A stretch of 6,506 nucleotides of DNA, from NCBI GenBank assembly GCA_964547905.1, contig CAZJPN010000085.1, forward strand, positions 1 through 6,506, written 5' to 3'. The position numbers were made by a program, and so were the translations under genes. Shown piece after piece: positions 6,093 through 6,506 of the stretch. How positions within the stretch are numbered: the stretch's first letter is position 1; each line of letters opens with the position of its first letter. Origin of the DNA: JAJYLM01 sp964547905 (GTDB taxonomy: Bacteria > JAMCPX01). The notes below the pieces were generated by a model, which was given only the letters and a program-made list of their open reading frames with translations, had not been told where the DNA came from and searched no databases.

Positions 6093-6181
6093 TTGAGCCA
6101 GTCGTTCTCGACCTTTAACTCGCCGATGCTCTTGTACAACTTCTCTATCTTTTCTTCCTGCCCGTCGGTCCGCTTGCCTCC
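6068..6181 (-). pseudogene. IS3 OrfA, C-terminal fragment
   Basis: In the frame one base from orfB, 37 codons plus a TAA (6070-6068) encode the tail of an IS3 OrfA. The segment KIEKLYKSIGELKVENDWLK, followed by KK and LQLLD, is the leucine-zipper-like end found just before the frameshift site in this family. The frame is broken at 6182/6183, where the IS21 end begins, and a TGA follows a few bases beyond. The DNA-binding helix-turn-helix half of OrfA is missing from this window and may lie on the far side of the IS21 element. Confidence 0.8.
6086..6094 (-). other. A9 slippery site for -1 programmed frameshifting (orfA to orfB)
   Basis: On the - strand, nine A residues in the orfA frame read CTC AAA AAA AAA TTG. 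The orfB frame is exactly -1 relative to orfA, and the two overlap here by some 25 nt before the orfA stop. This is the standard IS3-family device for making the OrfAB transposase. The fused product would run from DWLKKK into IAAFGLKHRR. Confidence 0.75.
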
Positions 6182-6190
6182 ATGTCAAAC

Positions 6191-6234
6191 GACAGTGAAA
6201 TATGTACCAATAAGCGACATTGAAAAGTGTACCA
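6191..6234 (+). repeat. Two IS21 terminal repeats (likely transposase binding sites)
   Basis: GACAGTGAAATATGTACCA (6191-6209) and GACATTGAAAAGTGTACCA (6216-6234) agree at 16 of 19 positions and are 25 bp apart. IS21-family ends carry such multiple repeats, thought to bind the IstA transposase. They lie between the TGT tip and istA, where expected. Confidence 0.8.
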
Positions 6235-6273
6235 CTCTTTTGAGATCATCTTCTATACAGGAGGTGGTCTGGG

Positions 6274-6506
6274 ATGATCAAAAAGGAGGAAGCAATGGAT
6301 ATCGTGGTATGGAAGCGACAAGGGTTCAGTCAGCGTGCGATAGCGCGCAAGCTGGGGATACACCGAGGGACGGTTTCGAAGTATCTGGCAAACGGAGGGC
6401 AGGTAAAGACGTACGATGCAAGCAAGCGGAAGGCTGGTCTTGAGCGGTACCGGGAGACGATGAAGGACTGGGTCGAGCAAGAGGGGTACAACGGGGTCAG
6501 GATGCA
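6274..6506 (+). CDS. istA: IS21-family transposase IstA, N-terminal part (3' end outside window)
   Basis: The first 77 codons of IstA are visible. The protein opens MIKKEEAMDIVVWKRQG, followed by a helix-turn-helix at about residues 19-38 (from SQRAIARKLG to SKYL) and a basic linker leading to DWVEQEGYNGVRM. This is the usual start of IS21 transposases, where the HTH binds the terminal repeats and a DDE core follows. The ATG at 6274 has AGGAGGTG (6259-6266) seven to eight nt upstream. An in-frame ATG at 6295 (Met8) also has a strong AAAAGGAGG just ahead of it, but family members begin about eight residues before this point, so 6274 is preferred. Nothing suggests damage in the part seen. Whether the gene is complete cannot be judged. 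Confidence 0.9.
   Translation, partial: MIKKEEAMDIVVWKRQGFSQRAIARKLGIHRGTVSKYLANGGQVKTYDASKRKAGLERYRETMKDWVEQEGYNGVRM

Larger units (their letters stand above)
5077..6182 (-). mobile_element. IS3-family insertion sequence, interrupted at its orfA end
   Basis: This element carries an orfA tail and a complete orfB in the typical IS3 -1 frameshift arrangement, transcribed right to left. Its right end is placed at about 5077, because a TG dinucleotide followed by CTATAAGGGTCGGG (5077-5092) resembles an IS3-type terminus and the host-like reading frame begins directly outside it. A few bases of uncertainty remain. The left end is not in the window: at about 6182 the sequence switches to an IS21-type terminus. 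The terminal inverted repeats and target duplication therefore cannot be compared here. About 60 nt of non-coding sequence separate the orfB stop from the right end. Confidence 0.75.
6183..6506 (+). mobile_element. IS21-family insertion sequence, left end (continues past window)
   Basis: From 6183 the sequence starts with TGTCAAACGACAGTG, an IS21-type TGT terminus. Two imperfect 19-bp repeats and then an istA gene in the outward orientation expected for the left end follow. The GC content and codon choice of this part are visibly higher than those of the host genes. It interrupts orfA of the IS3 element, so it arrived later. istB and the right end are outside the window. Confidence 0.8.

Noticed and set aside
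6093..6188. Extension of the orfB reading frame up to a TTG at 6188
   Set aside because: The extra residues cross the IS3/IS21 junction and read orfA DNA in the wrong frame. The TTG itself lies in the IS21 terminus. Translation of this stretch shows no family similarity, whereas the other frame gives a clear OrfA tail.
6274..6295. Met8 of IstA as the real start, since AAAAGGAGG precedes it
   Set aside because: The residues between Met1 and Met8 match the usual IS21 transposase opening, and the first ATG has an equally good ribosome site.
6093..6443. A + strand open frame across the IS3/IS21 junction
   Set aside because: It spans two unrelated elements, overlaps istA in another frame, and has no recognisable motif.

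Overview
The window shows one compact thiol/disulfide redox gene string on the + strand (1-4901), followed by a scar of nested insertion sequences (about 5077-6506). The host looks like a diderm (Gram-negative-type) bacterium. A Sec-signal, beta-barrel-like protein ends in an aromatic C-terminus, and the host genes have moderate-to-low GC with heavy use of ATA (Ile) and AGA/AGG (Arg). The pairing of a thioredoxin reductase with a two-domain protein disulfide oxidoreductase (PDO) is best known from thermophiles and anaerobes. I cannot name a taxon from sequence reading alone.

Region 1 (1-2214) holds, in order: the C-terminal part of a classical thioredoxin, a second divergent thioredoxin with a CAAC active site, thioredoxin reductase (trxB), and a PDO with two CxxC sites. 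The first three genes abut or overlap, and PDO follows 11 nt after trxB. This layout suggests one NADPH-fed reductase serving several dithiol carriers. Region 2 (2262-4901) starts 47 nt later, also on the + strand. It holds a single-cysteine CoA-disulfide-reductase-like flavoprotein, an OsmC-family peroxidase-like protein 1 nt further on, and an outer-membrane barrel-like protein whose TTG start overlaps the OsmC stop. No convincing internal promoter or terminator was seen, so all seven genes could be one transcript. Together they could reduce protein disulfides, low-molecular-weight disulfides or persulfides, and organic hydroperoxides. The role of the barrel protein in this setting is unknown.

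Region 3 (4902-6506) is a wreck of a - strand gene. The last 56 codons of an unrecognised, coiled-coil-like protein (4908-5076) end 6 nt from the barrel gene's stop. This reading frame is closed by a stop codon exactly where an IS3-family element begins. The IS3 element (- strand, about 5077-6182) has an intact DDE catalytic orfB and an A9 slippery site for -1 frameshifting. Its orfA is cut at about 6182 by the left end of an IS21-family element, which carries two 19-bp terminal repeats and the 5' part of istA on the + strand and runs off the window. The order of events was therefore host gene, then IS3 insertion, then IS21 insertion into the IS3.

The most useful observations are the composition of the redox string, the non-canonical second thioredoxin, the OsmC/barrel overlap with an 11-bp direct repeat, and the nested insertion that hides a broken host gene. 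I saw no CRISPR array, RNA gene or clearly novel defence system.
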